Positions 1-8,933 of a stretch of 64,000 nucleotides of DNA are shown piece after piece (within the stretch, counting starts at the first letter, position 1; each line of letters begins with the position of its first letter). The translations under genes and the position numbers were made by a program. The notes below the pieces were generated by a model. The model was not told where the DNA came from. It was given only the letters and a program-made list of their open reading frames with translations, and made no database searches. Source of the stretch: Actinomycetes bacterium (lineage in GTDB: Bacteria; Actinomycetota; Acidimicrobiia; Acidimicrobiales; Ilumatobacteraceae); NCBI GenBank assembly GCA_029782355.1, contig JAKOUY010000036.1:66193-130192 (forward strand). Reading direction: 5' to 3'.

Positions 1-1194
1 CACCGTGCCGGCGTCGGCATCGACCACGTCGACCACCTTGGTCAGCAGCCGGGTGGTGTTCTCGTTGCCCGACTCGTGGGCCAGCTTGGCCGCCTGCCCG
101 AGGAGCACCGTGGCGGTGCGCTCGTCCCCGGCGGCCTTGGCGGCCAGACCGTCGCGGATCGCCGCGGCCAGCTGGGCCTGACCCGTGTAGTGGGCGACGG
201 CTGGGTCGATGCGGGTGGTCTTCTCCACGTCCGTGCTCCACAGCGCCCGCACCAGCCCCTTGGCCAGCACCTGGTCGTTGACGACCACCTCGACCCGCGC
301 CGCCAGGCGCTCCTGGCCGGGATCGGCCACCGGCACGCGCACGGCGATGTGGTAGTCGCGACTCTCGTCGCTCCATGCCCCCGTGGGGTATTCACGGATC
401 AGTGGGGAGATCGACGTCGCCTTCGGCGTCAGGTCCTCCACCGAGGGGGCCACCTGGCGGACGAACAGGACGTCGCTGCCCTGCGGGGCCCACACCCGCA
501 GGCGGGCATCGGCGACGCCCCGCGACATGGCGGTGCGCATCATCTCGGCGAAGTCGGCCTCCAGGTCGGCTGGCTCGGCGACGATGTCGACCGAGCCGAG
601 CAGCGCGTCGGCGATGCCGCGCAGCTCCTCCACGTCCCAGTCGGCCCCGATCCCCCGGCAGTCGCACTGGAACTTGCCGCGGGCCTTGCGCAGCGCATTG
701 GGCAGGACGGAGGCGGCCTCCCCCTCGATCCGCCCGTCGGTCAGCAGGATGGCGTGGCATTGCGGCGACCCGGGAACCTGACCGAACAGCTCGGTCGCCG
801 CAGCCACCCAGGCGCCGATGGCCGTCGCCCCGCCGCTGCGCAGCTGGCCGATGGCCGCCAGGGCATCCGCCCGCGTCCCGGCGGACATTCGCACCATGCC
901 GGGGTTCGGCGGGTAGACCATCTGGGCGATGCTGTGCCCGCTGAGCACGGCGAACCAGGTGCCGTCGAGGATCTCCTCCACCGCCACCGATGCCGCCCGG
1001 CGTGCCGCGTTGATCTTGGCGACGGGCATGTCCATCGAACCGGAGGTGTCGACGATGACGATCTCGGCCGCGGCGGTGCCGCCCTGCCCGGCCGTGCCGG
1101 CGCCGGCGCAGCTGATCGAGACCACCGCATGGGCGTCGGTGGTGCCTTGGGCGAGGTACTCGTTCTGGAACACCTCGGCTGTGAAGTCGGCCAT
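1..1194 (-). CDS. VWA-domain protein (3' end outside window)
   Basis: A von Willebrand factor A domain protein. Starting at the ATG at 1194, 398 codons are open to the window edge, so the C-terminus is missing. A MIDAS motif is visible at residues 49-53 (DTSGS), with further metal-site elements in GGATAIG and LLTDGR, so the metal site looks intact. VWA domains usually mediate protein-protein contacts. There is no signal peptide, so the protein is probably cytoplasmic. It lies 19 bp downstream of the PP2C phosphatase gene and is the last visible gene of the GlnX-GlnH-PknG cassette. I infer that it is a scaffold or partner of the kinase/phosphatase pair; the sequence does not prove this. Confidence 0.85.
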   Translation of the reverse strand, partial: MADFTAEVFQNEYLAQGTTDAHAVVSISCAGAGTAGQGGTAAAEIVIVDTSGSMDMPVAKINAARRAASVAVEEILDGTWFAVLSGHSIAQMVYPPNPGMVRMSAGTRADALAAIGQLRSGGATAIGAWVAAATELFGQVPGSPQCHAILLTDGRIEGEAASVLPNALRKARGKFQCDCRGIGADWDVEELRGIADALLGSVDIVAEPADLEADFAEMMRTAMSRGVADARLRVWAPQGSDVLFVRQVAPSVEDLTPKATSISPLIREYPTGAWSDESRDYHIAVRVPVADPGQERLAARVEVVVNDQVLAKGLVRALWSTDVEKTTRIDPAVAHYTGQAQLAAAIRDGLAAKAAGDERTATVLLGQAAKLAHESGNENTTRLLTKVVDVVDADAGTV

Positions 1195-1213
1195 GGAACC
1201 TCCCGCGCCGAGA

Positions 1214-2305
1214 CTAGTGAGGGCTGACCCGGGCCAGTGCCGCCGTGATGTTGTCGTGACCGCCCTGCGCATTGGCGAACTCGACCAGGTGGGCCGCCAG
1301 GGTGGCGGGCGAGGCGGTCGAACCGACGTGCTCGGCGGCGCGGTCCATCGCGGCGCGCAGCGCGGCCGGGGAGCTGGCGTAGTTCCACAGGCCGTCGCTG
1401 ACCACGGCCACGTACCCGGACGTGTCGAGGCGCCGGGCGGCGATCTCCGGCGTGGCGTCGACCGAGTCGGCACCGAGCCACCGGGTGATCGTGTGGAACC
1501 GCGGGTCCACCTCGGCGTCGGCCTGGGACATCCCCGACCGGACCATCTCCGTGCCGAGCGAGTGGTCGACGGTGAGCTGCTCGCCCTCGCCCTCGTCGGG
1601 CAGCCAGTAGGCCCGTGAGTCCCCGCACCAGCCGACGTGGACCAGCCCGGGCGTGACCACGGCCGCCACGAACGTGCACGACGGTGGCTCCGGCGGATCA
1701 CCGAGGATGTGGGCCGCACCGACGGCTTCGGCGTTGGCCGCCTGCGCCGCCTGACGGAGCACCCCGTCCCAGTGGCGGATCGCCGCGGCCTCGCCGGACC
1801 CCTCCACCGCGGGTGCCGCGGCCAGGACCTGGCAGGCGGCGCGGGATGCGGCCAGCGCGGCCCGGTCGCTGTCCGGTGCGGTGGTCACCCCGTCGCAGAC
1901 CACCATCACCCCGCGGCTGGCGTCGGCGGTGGCCGCCAGGGCCATGGCGTCCTCGTTGCGCGGGTGGGCGATGCCGCGGTCGCACACCCCGGCCAGCCAC
2001 GGCGCCGGTTCCTCGCTCCAGTGGTCGCGGGGGCTCGGCGCCTTGACCCCGCACTCGGTGCAGTAGCCGTCCTCGAGCGCCCCACCGCACGCCCGGCACG
2101 CCGCCGCCTCACCCGTGGGTCGTGGCATCGGTCCGGTGGGGTCGGCGGTCGCGTCCGCCGGGTCGGCGGGCGAGCGGGTGGGTGGATCCGCCGGTGGATC
2201 GACAGCCCCGCCGATCGGCGATCCGCAGGCCTCGCAGAAGGCGTCCGCCGGGTCGTGGGTCGCTCCGCAGGCCGGGCAGGCCGCGGCCGCCGGAGCCTCG
2301 GTCAC
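1214..2305 (-). CDS. PP2C-family Ser/Thr phosphatase with two N-terminal zinc ribbons
   Basis: Predicted 363-residue PP2C (PPM) protein phosphatase. The GTG start at 2305 overlaps the kinase stop codon by 4 nt (GTGA), which fixes the start and indicates translational coupling. Two zinc ribbons come first: Cys10/13/24/27 and Cys70/73/82/85 (CRACGGALEDGYCTECG). A Pro/Asp-rich linker separates them. The PP2C domain runs from about residue 108 to the end, with metal-binding motifs around NEDA and VCDGVTT. The second ribbon resembles the N-terminal ribbon of the neighbouring PknG-like kinase. The likely role is reversal of PknG phosphorylation, on the kinase or its substrate; that substrate assignment is inference. 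No membrane segment is seen. Confidence 0.88.
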   Translation of the reverse strand: MTEAPAAAACPACGATHDPADAFCEACGSPIGGAVDPPADPPTRSPADPADATADPTGPMPRPTGEAAACRACGGALEDGYCTECGVKAPSPRDHWSEEPAPWLAGVCDRGIAHPRNEDAMALAATADASRGVMVVCDGVTTAPDSDRAALAASRAACQVLAAAPAVEGSGEAAAIRHWDGVLRQAAQAANAEAVGAAHILGDPPEPPSCTFVAAVVTPGLVHVGWCGDSRAYWLPDEGEGEQLTVDHSLGTEMVRSGMSQADAEVDPRFHTITRWLGADSVDATPEIAARRLDTSGYVAVVSDGLWNYASSPAALRAAMDRAAEHVGSTASPATLAAHLVEFANAQGGHDNITAALARVSPH

Positions 2306-4545
2306 GTCGGCGTCCTCGGGCGGGCGTCGTTGGCCCGATCGATCATCGCCCAGCGCTGGCGCGGATCGCGCTCCAACCGAGCGGCGTCTCGCCAGGCCTG
2401 CTCGAGGGCCAGCCGCAACGAGCGCTCGTCGGCCGCCGACCCGGCGATCACCGCCGTGGACGGGCCGTGGCGCTGTACCTCGACCAGAGCGTGCTGGAGG
2501 ATGCGGATGTGCAGCGCCTGGCGCTGGGCCGGGTCGAGCGCGGCGCGATCCAACTCGATGGCGGCGGCGGACAGATCGTCGATCCCGGCCGGCCGGTCGG
2601 CGGTCCCGGCCAGCAGCAACGCCCGCTGGTGACGGGCCTCGCCGTAGGCCCGGCTGGTGGTCGGGATGCCCTCCAGGGCGGCCAGGGCCGCGTCGCGGTC
2701 GCCACCGGCCGCCGCCAGGTGGGCCAGGCCGAACTGCCCGGCGGCGACGTAGGACGCATCCGTCCGGGCACACACCGTGTACAGCCGGGCGGCGATGTCC
2801 GCCTCGCCGCCCAGCTCGCAGGCCCGGGCCAGCGCCAGCTTGGGGGCCAACTCGCCGGGGATCTGCCCGTAGACGGCATTGAACGCCTGGATGGCGTCGT
2901 GCGGCCGATCGGCGTGGAGGGCCACGAGGCCCTGGAACCACACCGCCCGCCACTCCCATGGATCGGCGGCCAGGGCGTCGTTGATCGCCGCCACGGCCAG
3001 TTGCTCGTCGTCGCCGTCCAGCGCGGCGTGGGCTTCGGCCAGCATCACGCCCATGGTCCGCTGCGGCGCGGCGCTGAGCGCCTCCAGTCGGGCCTGCGGG
3101 TCCACCGCGGTGATCGACGACAGGTACGCGGCCTGCGGGTCGTCCGGGTCCGTGCGCAGCTCGGGCAGGTCGGCCCAGGGCACCCCGTCGACGGGGATGC
3201 CGGGTGCTTCGAAGGCGCGGGAGGGCGTGCTGGCGGTGACTGCACCGTGGGCCGATGCCGCGGTGACCTCGCGCAGCACGCCCATCAGCTGGTCGCGCAT
3301 CTCCTCGGCGGTCTGGAAGCGGTCCTGCGGGCGCGGTGCCGTGCCGCGCAGCAGGAAGCGGTACAGCGAGTCGTGCTCGGCGAACACGGCCACGTCGGCC
3401 GGCCCGGGCAGCGTGGTCTCGAAGGTCGTCTGGTAGCCGCGGAACTCGAAGATCAGCACGGCCAGCGTGCGCGCCACGGTGTACAGATCGCTGGCCACCG
3501 AGGGACCGTCACTGGCCACCTCGGGCGCTTGGAATCCCACCGTGCCGTAGATCGCCGAGCTGTCGTCGTCGATCCGCCGCACGCCACCGAGGTCGATCAG
3601 CTTCAGGCTGTCGCCGACCTGGATGACGTTGGCCGGCTTGAAGTCGCAGTACAGGAGCCCGAGCCCGTGCAGGTAGCTGAACGCCGGGAGGATCTCGACC
3701 ATGTAGGCGATGGCCTGATCCACGGGGATGCCGGAGAAGACCCCACCGTTGGCGGCCATCCGGTCCTTGAGGATCTGGTTCAGCGAGCGGCCGCCGACGT
3801 ACTCCATGACGATGTAGGACGTCCCGTCGGGCGCGGCGACGAAGTTGTAGATCTCGACGATCAGCGGATGCTCGACCTCGGCCAGGAACTGCTTCTCGGC
3901 CACGGCGGCGCGTGCCGCATCGGGATCACCGGCGTTCAGGAGTCCCTTGACCACCACCCAGCGATCGTTGAGGTTGCGGTCGCGGGCCAGGTAGATCCAC
4001 CCCATCCCGCCGTGAGCCAGGCACCCGACGATCTCGTACTGCCCGCCGAGCAGCATGCCCGGGCGCAGGGTCGGATCGAAGTCGAACGGAGTCCGGCACT
4101 TGGCGCAGAACCCCTTGGTGCGCCCCGGCTGACCGTCACGGCCACGTCCCACGGGGGCGTTGCATGCTGCGCAGAACCGCTTCTCCTCGGCCACCGTCGG
4201 CGGATCCAGCAGGAGCTGGCGGGGGTCGATCTCCGGCACCGGTGGGACGTGGGTGAGCCCGGCGCCGAGCCGCGAACTGGCCGTCGCCGACCCCAGCCGG
4301 CGGGTCGGCCGGCTTGCCGGGCTGGCCGGCGTGCGCGACGAGCCGAGCGGCACGGCGCCCAGCCCACTGGTGGCCGACCGGCTGATCGCCGAGGGAGCAT
4401 CGGCCGGATCGGCTGGGACCTCGGCATCAGGTCCTGCGGCGGCCGCGGGGGCCAGCCCGCAGACGTCGCAGTAGCCGTCGACGATGCTGCCCGAACACCC
4501 GCCGCGGGTGCACGGCGGGGCGGCGCCGCGTGCCGGCGGGGTCAT
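2302..4545 (-). CDS. pknG: PknG-type serine/threonine protein kinase
   Basis: A 747-residue soluble kinase with the full PknG layout. An N-terminal ribbon (Cys12/17/26/29; GCSGSIVDGYCDVCG) is followed by a rubredoxin-like metal site (Cys125/128/147/150). The kinase domain starts near residue 168, with catalytic Lys200, catalytic-loop Asp301 (CDFKPAN) and DLG in place of DFG at Asp318. A TPR-like helical region fills about residues 480-747. In mycobacteria and corynebacteria PknG phosphorylates GarA/OdhI and so controls 2-oxoglutarate dehydrogenase and glutamate metabolism. No GarA homologue is in this window. Overlaps of 4 nt on both sides make it part of a tightly coupled operon with glnH and glnX. 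Confidence 0.95.
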   Translation of the reverse strand: MTPPARGAAPPCTRGGCSGSIVDGYCDVCGLAPAAAAGPDAEVPADPADAPSAISRSATSGLGAVPLGSSRTPASPASRPTRRLGSATASSRLGAGLTHVPPVPEIDPRQLLLDPPTVAEEKRFCAACNAPVGRGRDGQPGRTKGFCAKCRTPFDFDPTLRPGMLLGGQYEIVGCLAHGGMGWIYLARDRNLNDRWVVVKGLLNAGDPDAARAAVAEKQFLAEVEHPLIVEIYNFVAAPDGTSYIVMEYVGGRSLNQILKDRMAANGGVFSGIPVDQAIAYMVEILPAFSYLHGLGLLYCDFKPANVIQVGDSLKLIDLGGVRRIDDDSSAIYGTVGFQAPEVASDGPSVASDLYTVARTLAVLIFEFRGYQTTFETTLPGPADVAVFAEHDSLYRFLLRGTAPRPQDRFQTAEEMRDQLMGVLREVTAASAHGAVTASTPSRAFEAPGIPVDGVPWADLPELRTDPDDPQAAYLSSITAVDPQARLEALSAAPQRTMGVMLAEAHAALDGDDEQLAVAAINDALAADPWEWRAVWFQGLVALHADRPHDAIQAFNAVYGQIPGELAPKLALARACELGGEADIAARLYTVCARTDASYVAAGQFGLAHLAAAGGDRDAALAALEGIPTTSRAYGEARHQRALLLAGTADRPAGIDDLSAAAIELDRAALDPAQRQALHIRILQHALVEVQRHGPSTAVIAGSAADERSLRLALEQAWRDAARLERDPRQRWAMIDRANDARPRTPT

Positions 4546-5567
4546 CGGCCGGCCCCGGTCGGTGGCCGCCGATTGACGGCGTCGACGTAGCGCTGCACCG
4601 CCTGGCGGGCGGCGGCCAGGTCACAGGGCGCCTGCCACAGCTCGTCGGCGGCGGCACGGTACAGCGGTTCGATCGCCGGATCCTCCGCCCCGCCGCGGCC
4701 GGCCGCCTTGTCGCGGAAGGCCTGGAGCAGCCCGCGCAGGTCGTCGCGCTCGGTCAGCGGTGCCTGCAGGCGGCGCTGGGCCTCGGCCAGCGCCGCCTCG
4801 ACCCGCCCGACCTGGTCCAGGTAGGTCCGGACCGAGGCCCGCTGGGCGCTCCACGGTCGCTCGCCGTCGACCTCCGGTGGCGGGCCGAGCCGGTCGACGG
4901 AGGGGATGCCGAGGCGCGGCGGCGAGCTGATCTTCGCCCGGCACCTCGCGGCCAGCTCCGTGACCCGTTCCTCGGTGGCGCGCAGCTCGTCGAGGTGGTG
5001 CTCCACCAGCGCCAGGCGGTGCAACGCATCGTCGCGCTCGGCGGCGAGGCGTTCCAGCCGTTGTCGCAGCGCGCCGGCCTGGCCGGCGACGTCGGCGATC
5101 CGGTCGCGCCGGGCCAACCGGTCGGCCAGCGCCGCAGTGGCGTTGACCTCGCTGCCCAGCTCCTCGGCCAGCGATCGGGCGACCCGCAGATCGGCGTCGG
5201 CGGACGCGGCGGCCTCGGCCTCGGCCAGGGCCGCGGCTTCGAGGGCGCCGAGCCGTCGCTCGACGTCGTCGAGGGCCTGGTCGATCTGCCCGGCGGCGTC
5301 GGCCACACTGCTGCCCACCGGCCGGCCGAGGTCGTCGCCCACCGCCTGGGCGAACAGGGCCTCCACCCGGGCGCCGTCCGTCGTCGCATCGATCTCCTCG
5401 AAGCGCGCCGCCAGGGCCTTGCGGGCGACGAACGCTGCAGCGATCAGGCGCTGATCGTCTGCCGAGGCGTTGGCCTTGGCACGCTCGTCGAGCGCCAGCA
5501 GGCGCTCGGTGCAGCGGGCCAACCAGTCGTGCCACTGGTCGAGCTCGACGGCCGGGCGGCGGCTCAC
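4542..5567 (-). CDS. coiled-coil protein between GlnH and PknG
   Basis: A 341-residue protein of unknown function. The GTG start at 5567 overlaps the glnH stop by 4 nt and its own stop overlaps the pknG ATG by 4 nt, so it is embedded in the operon. It is rich in Ala, Leu, Glu, Asp and Arg, with long stretches of heptad-like spacing (about residues 90-230), suggesting an extended coiled coil. No signal peptide, transmembrane segment, Cys cluster or catalytic motif is visible. Position suggests a cytoplasmic adaptor linking the membrane sensor GlnX to the kinase, but this is inference. I do not recognise the family. Confidence 0.8.
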   Translation of the reverse strand: MSRRPAVELDQWHDWLARCTERLLALDERAKANASADDQRLIAAAFVARKALAARFEEIDATTDGARVEALFAQAVGDDLGRPVGSSVADAAGQIDQALDDVERRLGALEAAALAEAEAAASADADLRVARSLAEELGSEVNATAALADRLARRDRIADVAGQAGALRQRLERLAAERDDALHRLALVEHHLDELRATEERVTELAARCRAKISSPPRLGIPSVDRLGPPPEVDGERPWSAQRASVRTYLDQVGRVEAALAEAQRRLQAPLTERDDLRGLLQAFRDKAAGRGGAEDPAIEPLYRAAADELWQAPCDLAAARQAVQRYVDAVNRRPPTGAGR

Positions 5568-6616
5568 GCCGACCTGCCGTAGATCGGCACCGGCGGGGCG
5601 GGCACGGTGCCGGTCAGCGCGCCCGTGTCCAGCAACCAGTGCCGGTAGCTGTCCGCCCATCCACCGCTGGTGCGCAGTTGCTCGAGCACGGCGTTGACGA
5701 AGCGGACGAAGTCGACCCGGTTCTTGGCGATGCCCAGGCCGTAGGGCTCGTCGGTGAACCGCTCGCCGACCACGGCCGTGTTCGGGTCCTGGGCGGCGAA
5801 CCCGGCCAGCACGGTGTCGTCGCCGGTGATCGCCTCGGCGTCGCCCTGCTGCATGGCCACCAGGCAGTCGGTGATGTCCGGCTTGGCCACGATCCGGGTG
5901 CCGCCGTCGGCGTTGAGCCGCGGGTACTTGTCTGCGTTGCGGATCTCGTCGATGTTGGTGCTGCCCTCGGGCGCGCAGACCCGCGCCGCCGGATCGGCTT
6001 CCAGGTCGTCGATGCTGCGGAAGCTGGCCGAGCGGTTCACCAGCACCTTCTGCCCGGCGGTGAAGTACTCGCCGGAGAAGGCGATGCGCAGCCATCGCCG
6101 GCAGTTGATCGTCATCGTGTGGGCGACGAGGTCGACGCCGCCGTGGTCCGCCCCGGCCTCCAGCTTCGGCAGCCGCTGGGCGTAGGTGATCACCCGGTAC
6201 TCGATGCGCTGGTCGCCGTCGGCGCCGAAGATCGCCCGGGCGACGGCCTTGACCATGTCGATGTCGAACCCTTCGATCGCCCCGCTGATCGGGTTGCGCG
6301 CCCCGAACAGCAGCGTGTCGCCGCTGACGCCGGCGATCAGCCGGCCGCGGCGCTGGATGGCCGCCATCGTCGAGCCGGCCGGCATCTTGCCCGGCGCCGG
6401 CAACGACGCCAGCGGGTCGTAGGAGCGCCGTGGATCCTCGGCCGCCTGTGCCGCGGTGCACTCCGGCTGGGCGGCCGGCGCCGTGGTCGGCGTCGTGGCC
6501 ACGGTGGCCTGCACCGGGTCGGCCAGGTGCCGATCCGCGGCGCACCCGCCCAACGCCACCACGGCGATGGCCAGGGCCACGCCGAGCGGGCGGCGACGAG
6601 TGTCCCGCCGACTCAT
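5564..6616 (-). CDS. glnH: GlnH-type amino-acid-binding lipoprotein
   Basis: A 350-residue exported substrate-binding lipoprotein. Basic residues 1-9 precede a hydrophobic stretch and the lipobox ALGGC with Cys25 as the probable lipidation site. The mature part has the periplasmic-binding-protein type 2 fold of polar amino-acid binders, with motifs such as GFDIDMVKAVARAIFG and GDAEAITGDDTVLAG. There are no ABC transporter genes next to it. Instead it overlaps glnX, the coiled-coil gene and pknG. In mycobacteria and corynebacteria GlnH binds Asp/Glu and signals through GlnX to PknG. The same sensing role is likely here. Confidence 0.93.
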   Translation of the reverse strand: MSRRDTRRRPLGVALAIAVVALGGCAADRHLADPVQATVATTPTTAPAAQPECTAAQAAEDPRRSYDPLASLPAPGKMPAGSTMAAIQRRGRLIAGVSGDTLLFGARNPISGAIEGFDIDMVKAVARAIFGADGDQRIEYRVITYAQRLPKLEAGADHGGVDLVAHTMTINCRRWLRIAFSGEYFTAGQKVLVNRSASFRSIDDLEADPAARVCAPEGSTNIDEIRNADKYPRLNADGGTRIVAKPDITDCLVAMQQGDAEAITGDDTVLAGFAAQDPNTAVVGERFTDEPYGLGIAKNRVDFVRFVNAVLEQLRTSGGWADSYRHWLLDTGALTGTVPAPPVPIYGRSA

Positions 6617-7995
6617 CGGTACTCCGCCAGCCGTTGGCCGAAGCCTCGCCCGGCGAGCAGCGCGGCCAGCAACCCGCCGATCAGGGCGAGGATCCGCAGC
6701 GCGCCCAGCCAGTCGAGCGAGGCGCCCAACCCGTGGCGCGCCGCGCCGGCCTGCTGCCCGATCAGCGAGCGGGCGGCAGCGTCGAACTCGTCGAACGATC
6801 GGGTCAGGGCGCTCTCCGTGGCGGGGGCCAGGGTCGAGGTCACCGCCTGGTCCCAGTCACCCGCATCGTCGGTGTTGCGCATCTGCTGGTGAGCGAGGAC
6901 GTAGGCGTCGTAGATCTGACGGACCTGGCACTCGGCCGCCGGCGTTGGTGGCGCCGGCTCCGGCGACTCGCACGCCGCGGACAGCACGGCGCCCACCGTC
7001 GCCGAGGACCGTTGCCAGGCGGCCTCGTTGGCGGCGCCGTTGCCCCGGTTGATCAACGTCAAGCCCTCCTGCGAGCGGGCGTCGAAGGCGGCGGCCCGAG
7101 CCTGGGCGACCCGGTCGGCGGCGGCCAGGTCGTCGCCCACGGCCGCCGTCGCCCGGTCGAGGGACGAGGTCAGCCCGACGACCACCAGGAGTGCAGCGAC
7201 GACCATCACCAGGCCGGCCCCGGCCAGCGGGACGTTGACCTGGCGGTGGAAGCGGCGGGCCAGCCAGCGGCTGGCAGCGACCACCGCCGCCAGGGCGGCG
7301 ACGGCGGGGAGGATGACCCACAGCCGGTTGCCGGCGGCAGCGTCCAGCCGGGCGTTGATCGCGGCGCGGGTGCGCTGCTCGACGGTGGCCAGCGCCGGAA
7401 GGATCGAACCGCTCAGCACCCCATTGGCTTGCCGCTGGTAGGCCGCCCCGACCGGGAACCCCTGGCGGTTGTTGGCCCGGGCCTGTTCGACGAGGCCGAC
7501 GTAGCGGCCGACATCGGCGCCGGCGGTGGTCAGCGCCGCGGCGTCCGCCGCCGGGAGCTGCTCGCTGACCGCCACCAGCCCGCCGGCTGCGGTCTCGATC
7601 GCCGCGGCGTAGGCGGCGCGGGCCTCGGCGCTCTCCTGCCCGCCCTCCAGGTAGGCCCGGCTGGCCAGGGAGTCGGCGCTGACCGCGGCGACGCGGATCT
7701 CCTGGACGCGCAGCAGGCTGTCGGCGGCGAGGCGCGCCTCGCGCAGGTCGGCCTGGTGCCGGGCGACGCCGAGGGCGGACAGCAGGCCGACCACCACGGC
7801 CAGCACCACCGTGCCGACCTGCCAGGCGCGCAGGCGCGCCGGCGTGCTGGCGAGGATCCGGGCGATGGCGCTCGAGGCCACCGACCCCGAGCCCGAGCCC
7901 GAGCCCGGGCTCGACGACGCGGGAGATGGCGGCGACACCGGCGGTGTGCCCGGCGCCGGCGGGGAGGACCCCACAGGGGGGACGGCGAGACTCAC
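6613..7995 (-). CDS. glnX: GlnX-type four-helix membrane sensor protein
   Basis: A 460-residue integral membrane protein, GTG start at 7995. Four hydrophobic segments are visible: about residues 55-80, 223-247, 256-278 and 430-450. The first and last pairs flank two extracytoplasmic helical regions, the layout described for GlnX of corynebacteria. The N-terminus is a low-complexity Pro/Ser/Gly tail, encoded partly by four tandem CGAGCC units near 7888-7911. It is the first gene of the operon and overlaps glnH by 4 nt. The inferred role is to relay GlnH ligand binding across the membrane to PknG. Loop sequences diverge quickly in this family, so the assignment rests mainly on context and topology. 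Confidence 0.85.
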   Translation of the reverse strand: MSLAVPPVGSSPPAPGTPPVSPPSPASSSPGSGSGSGSVASSAIARILASTPARLRAWQVGTVVLAVVVGLLSALGVARHQADLREARLAADSLLRVQEIRVAAVSADSLASRAYLEGGQESAEARAAYAAAIETAAGGLVAVSEQLPAADAAALTTAGADVGRYVGLVEQARANNRQGFPVGAAYQRQANGVLSGSILPALATVEQRTRAAINARLDAAAGNRLWVILPAVAALAAVVAASRWLARRFHRQVNVPLAGAGLVMVVAALLVVVGLTSSLDRATAAVGDDLAAADRVAQARAAAFDARSQEGLTLINRGNGAANEAAWQRSSATVGAVLSAACESPEPAPPTPAAECQVRQIYDAYVLAHQQMRNTDDAGDWDQAVTSTLAPATESALTRSFDEFDAAARSLIGQQAGAARHGLGASLDWLGALRILALIGGLLAALLAGRGFGQRLAEYR

Positions 7996-8041
7996 TGGGT
8001 CGGCAGTGTACGACGCCGGCCCGATGCGCCGACGCGGCCGG

Positions 8042-8914
8042 TCAGTCGTGGGCGAGGAGGTGGATCAGGCTGCTGGTGTCCCAGCGTCGCCCGCCGCGGG
8101 CCACCACCTGGGCGTAGAACTGGTCGACCAGCGCCGTGACCGGCAGCCGGGCTCCGTTGCGGTTGGCCTCGTCGAGGACGATGCCGAGGTCCTTGCGCAT
8201 CCACTCGACGGCGAAGCCGAAGTCGAACTCGCCCGCCGCCATGGTCGCGCCGCGATGCTCCATCTGCCAGCTCTGCGCCGCCCCGTGGCGGATCGCCTCG
8301 ACCACCGCGGCCGGATCGAGGCCGGCCTTCTGGGCGAAGTTGATCCCTTCGGCCAGACCCTGGACGACCCCGGCGATGCAGATCTGGTTGACCATCTTGG
8401 TCAGTTGTCCGCTACCGGCGGCGCCCATCAAGGCGATGGCCTTGCAGTAGGCGGCCATCACCGGCTCAGCGAGGGCGAAGAAGCCGTCGTCGTCCGAGCC
8501 GCACATCGCCGTCAGTTGGCCCTGCTCCGCTCCGGCCTGACCACCGGACACCGGCGCGTCGACGAACCCGGCACCGAACTCGGCGCAGGCATCGGCCAGC
8601 TCGCGGGCCACCTGGCGCGACGCGGTGGTGTGGTCCACCAGGACCGCCCCCGCTCCGACCCCGGCCAGGGCGCCGTCGGGCCCGTAGACCACGTCGCGCA
8701 CGTCGTTGTCGTTGCCGACGCACATCAGCACGAACTCGGCACCCTCGGCGGCCTCGCGTGGGGTCGGCGCGGCCCGGTGGCCGTACAGGGCGACCCAGGC
8801 CAGGGCCTTCTCCGGGGTGCGGTTGTAGACGGTCACGTGATGTCCGGCGCTGGCCAGATGGCGAGCCATCGGCGCACCCATCACGCCCAGTCCGAGGAAG
8901 GCGACGTTGCTCAT
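8042..8914 (-). CDS. 3-hydroxyisobutyrate dehydrogenase-family NAD(P) oxidoreductase
   Basis: A 290-residue beta-hydroxyacid dehydrogenase (MmsB/GarR family). The N-terminal Rossmann motif GLGVMGAPMA is at residues 7-16. The substrate-site signature DAPVSGGQAGAEQG lies near residue 120, and the catalytic Lys is in GQLTKMVNQ near residue 172. Members oxidise 3-hydroxyisobutyrate, tartronate semialdehyde, 6-phosphogluconate-like or succinic semialdehyde-type substrates, and the sequence alone does not choose among them. It is 19 bp downstream of an SDR gene on the same strand, suggesting joint transcription. Length is normal for the family. Confidence 0.9.
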   Translation of the reverse strand: MSNVAFLGLGVMGAPMARHLASAGHHVTVYNRTPEKALAWVALYGHRAAPTPREAAEGAEFVLMCVGNDNDVRDVVYGPDGALAGVGAGAVLVDHTTASRQVARELADACAEFGAGFVDAPVSGGQAGAEQGQLTAMCGSDDDGFFALAEPVMAAYCKAIALMGAAGSGQLTKMVNQICIAGVVQGLAEGINFAQKAGLDPAAVVEAIRHGAAQSWQMEHRGATMAAGEFDFGFAVEWMRKDLGIVLDEANRNGARLPVTALVDQFYAQVVARGGRRWDTSSLIHLLAHD

Positions 8915-8933
8915 CGGGTCCCAGTCTGGCCGG

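Noticed and set aside
2122-4590. 822-codon open frame on the plus strand
   Set aside because: It is antisense to pknG, has Arg/Gly/His-rich composition without domains, and reflects the third-position GC of the real gene.
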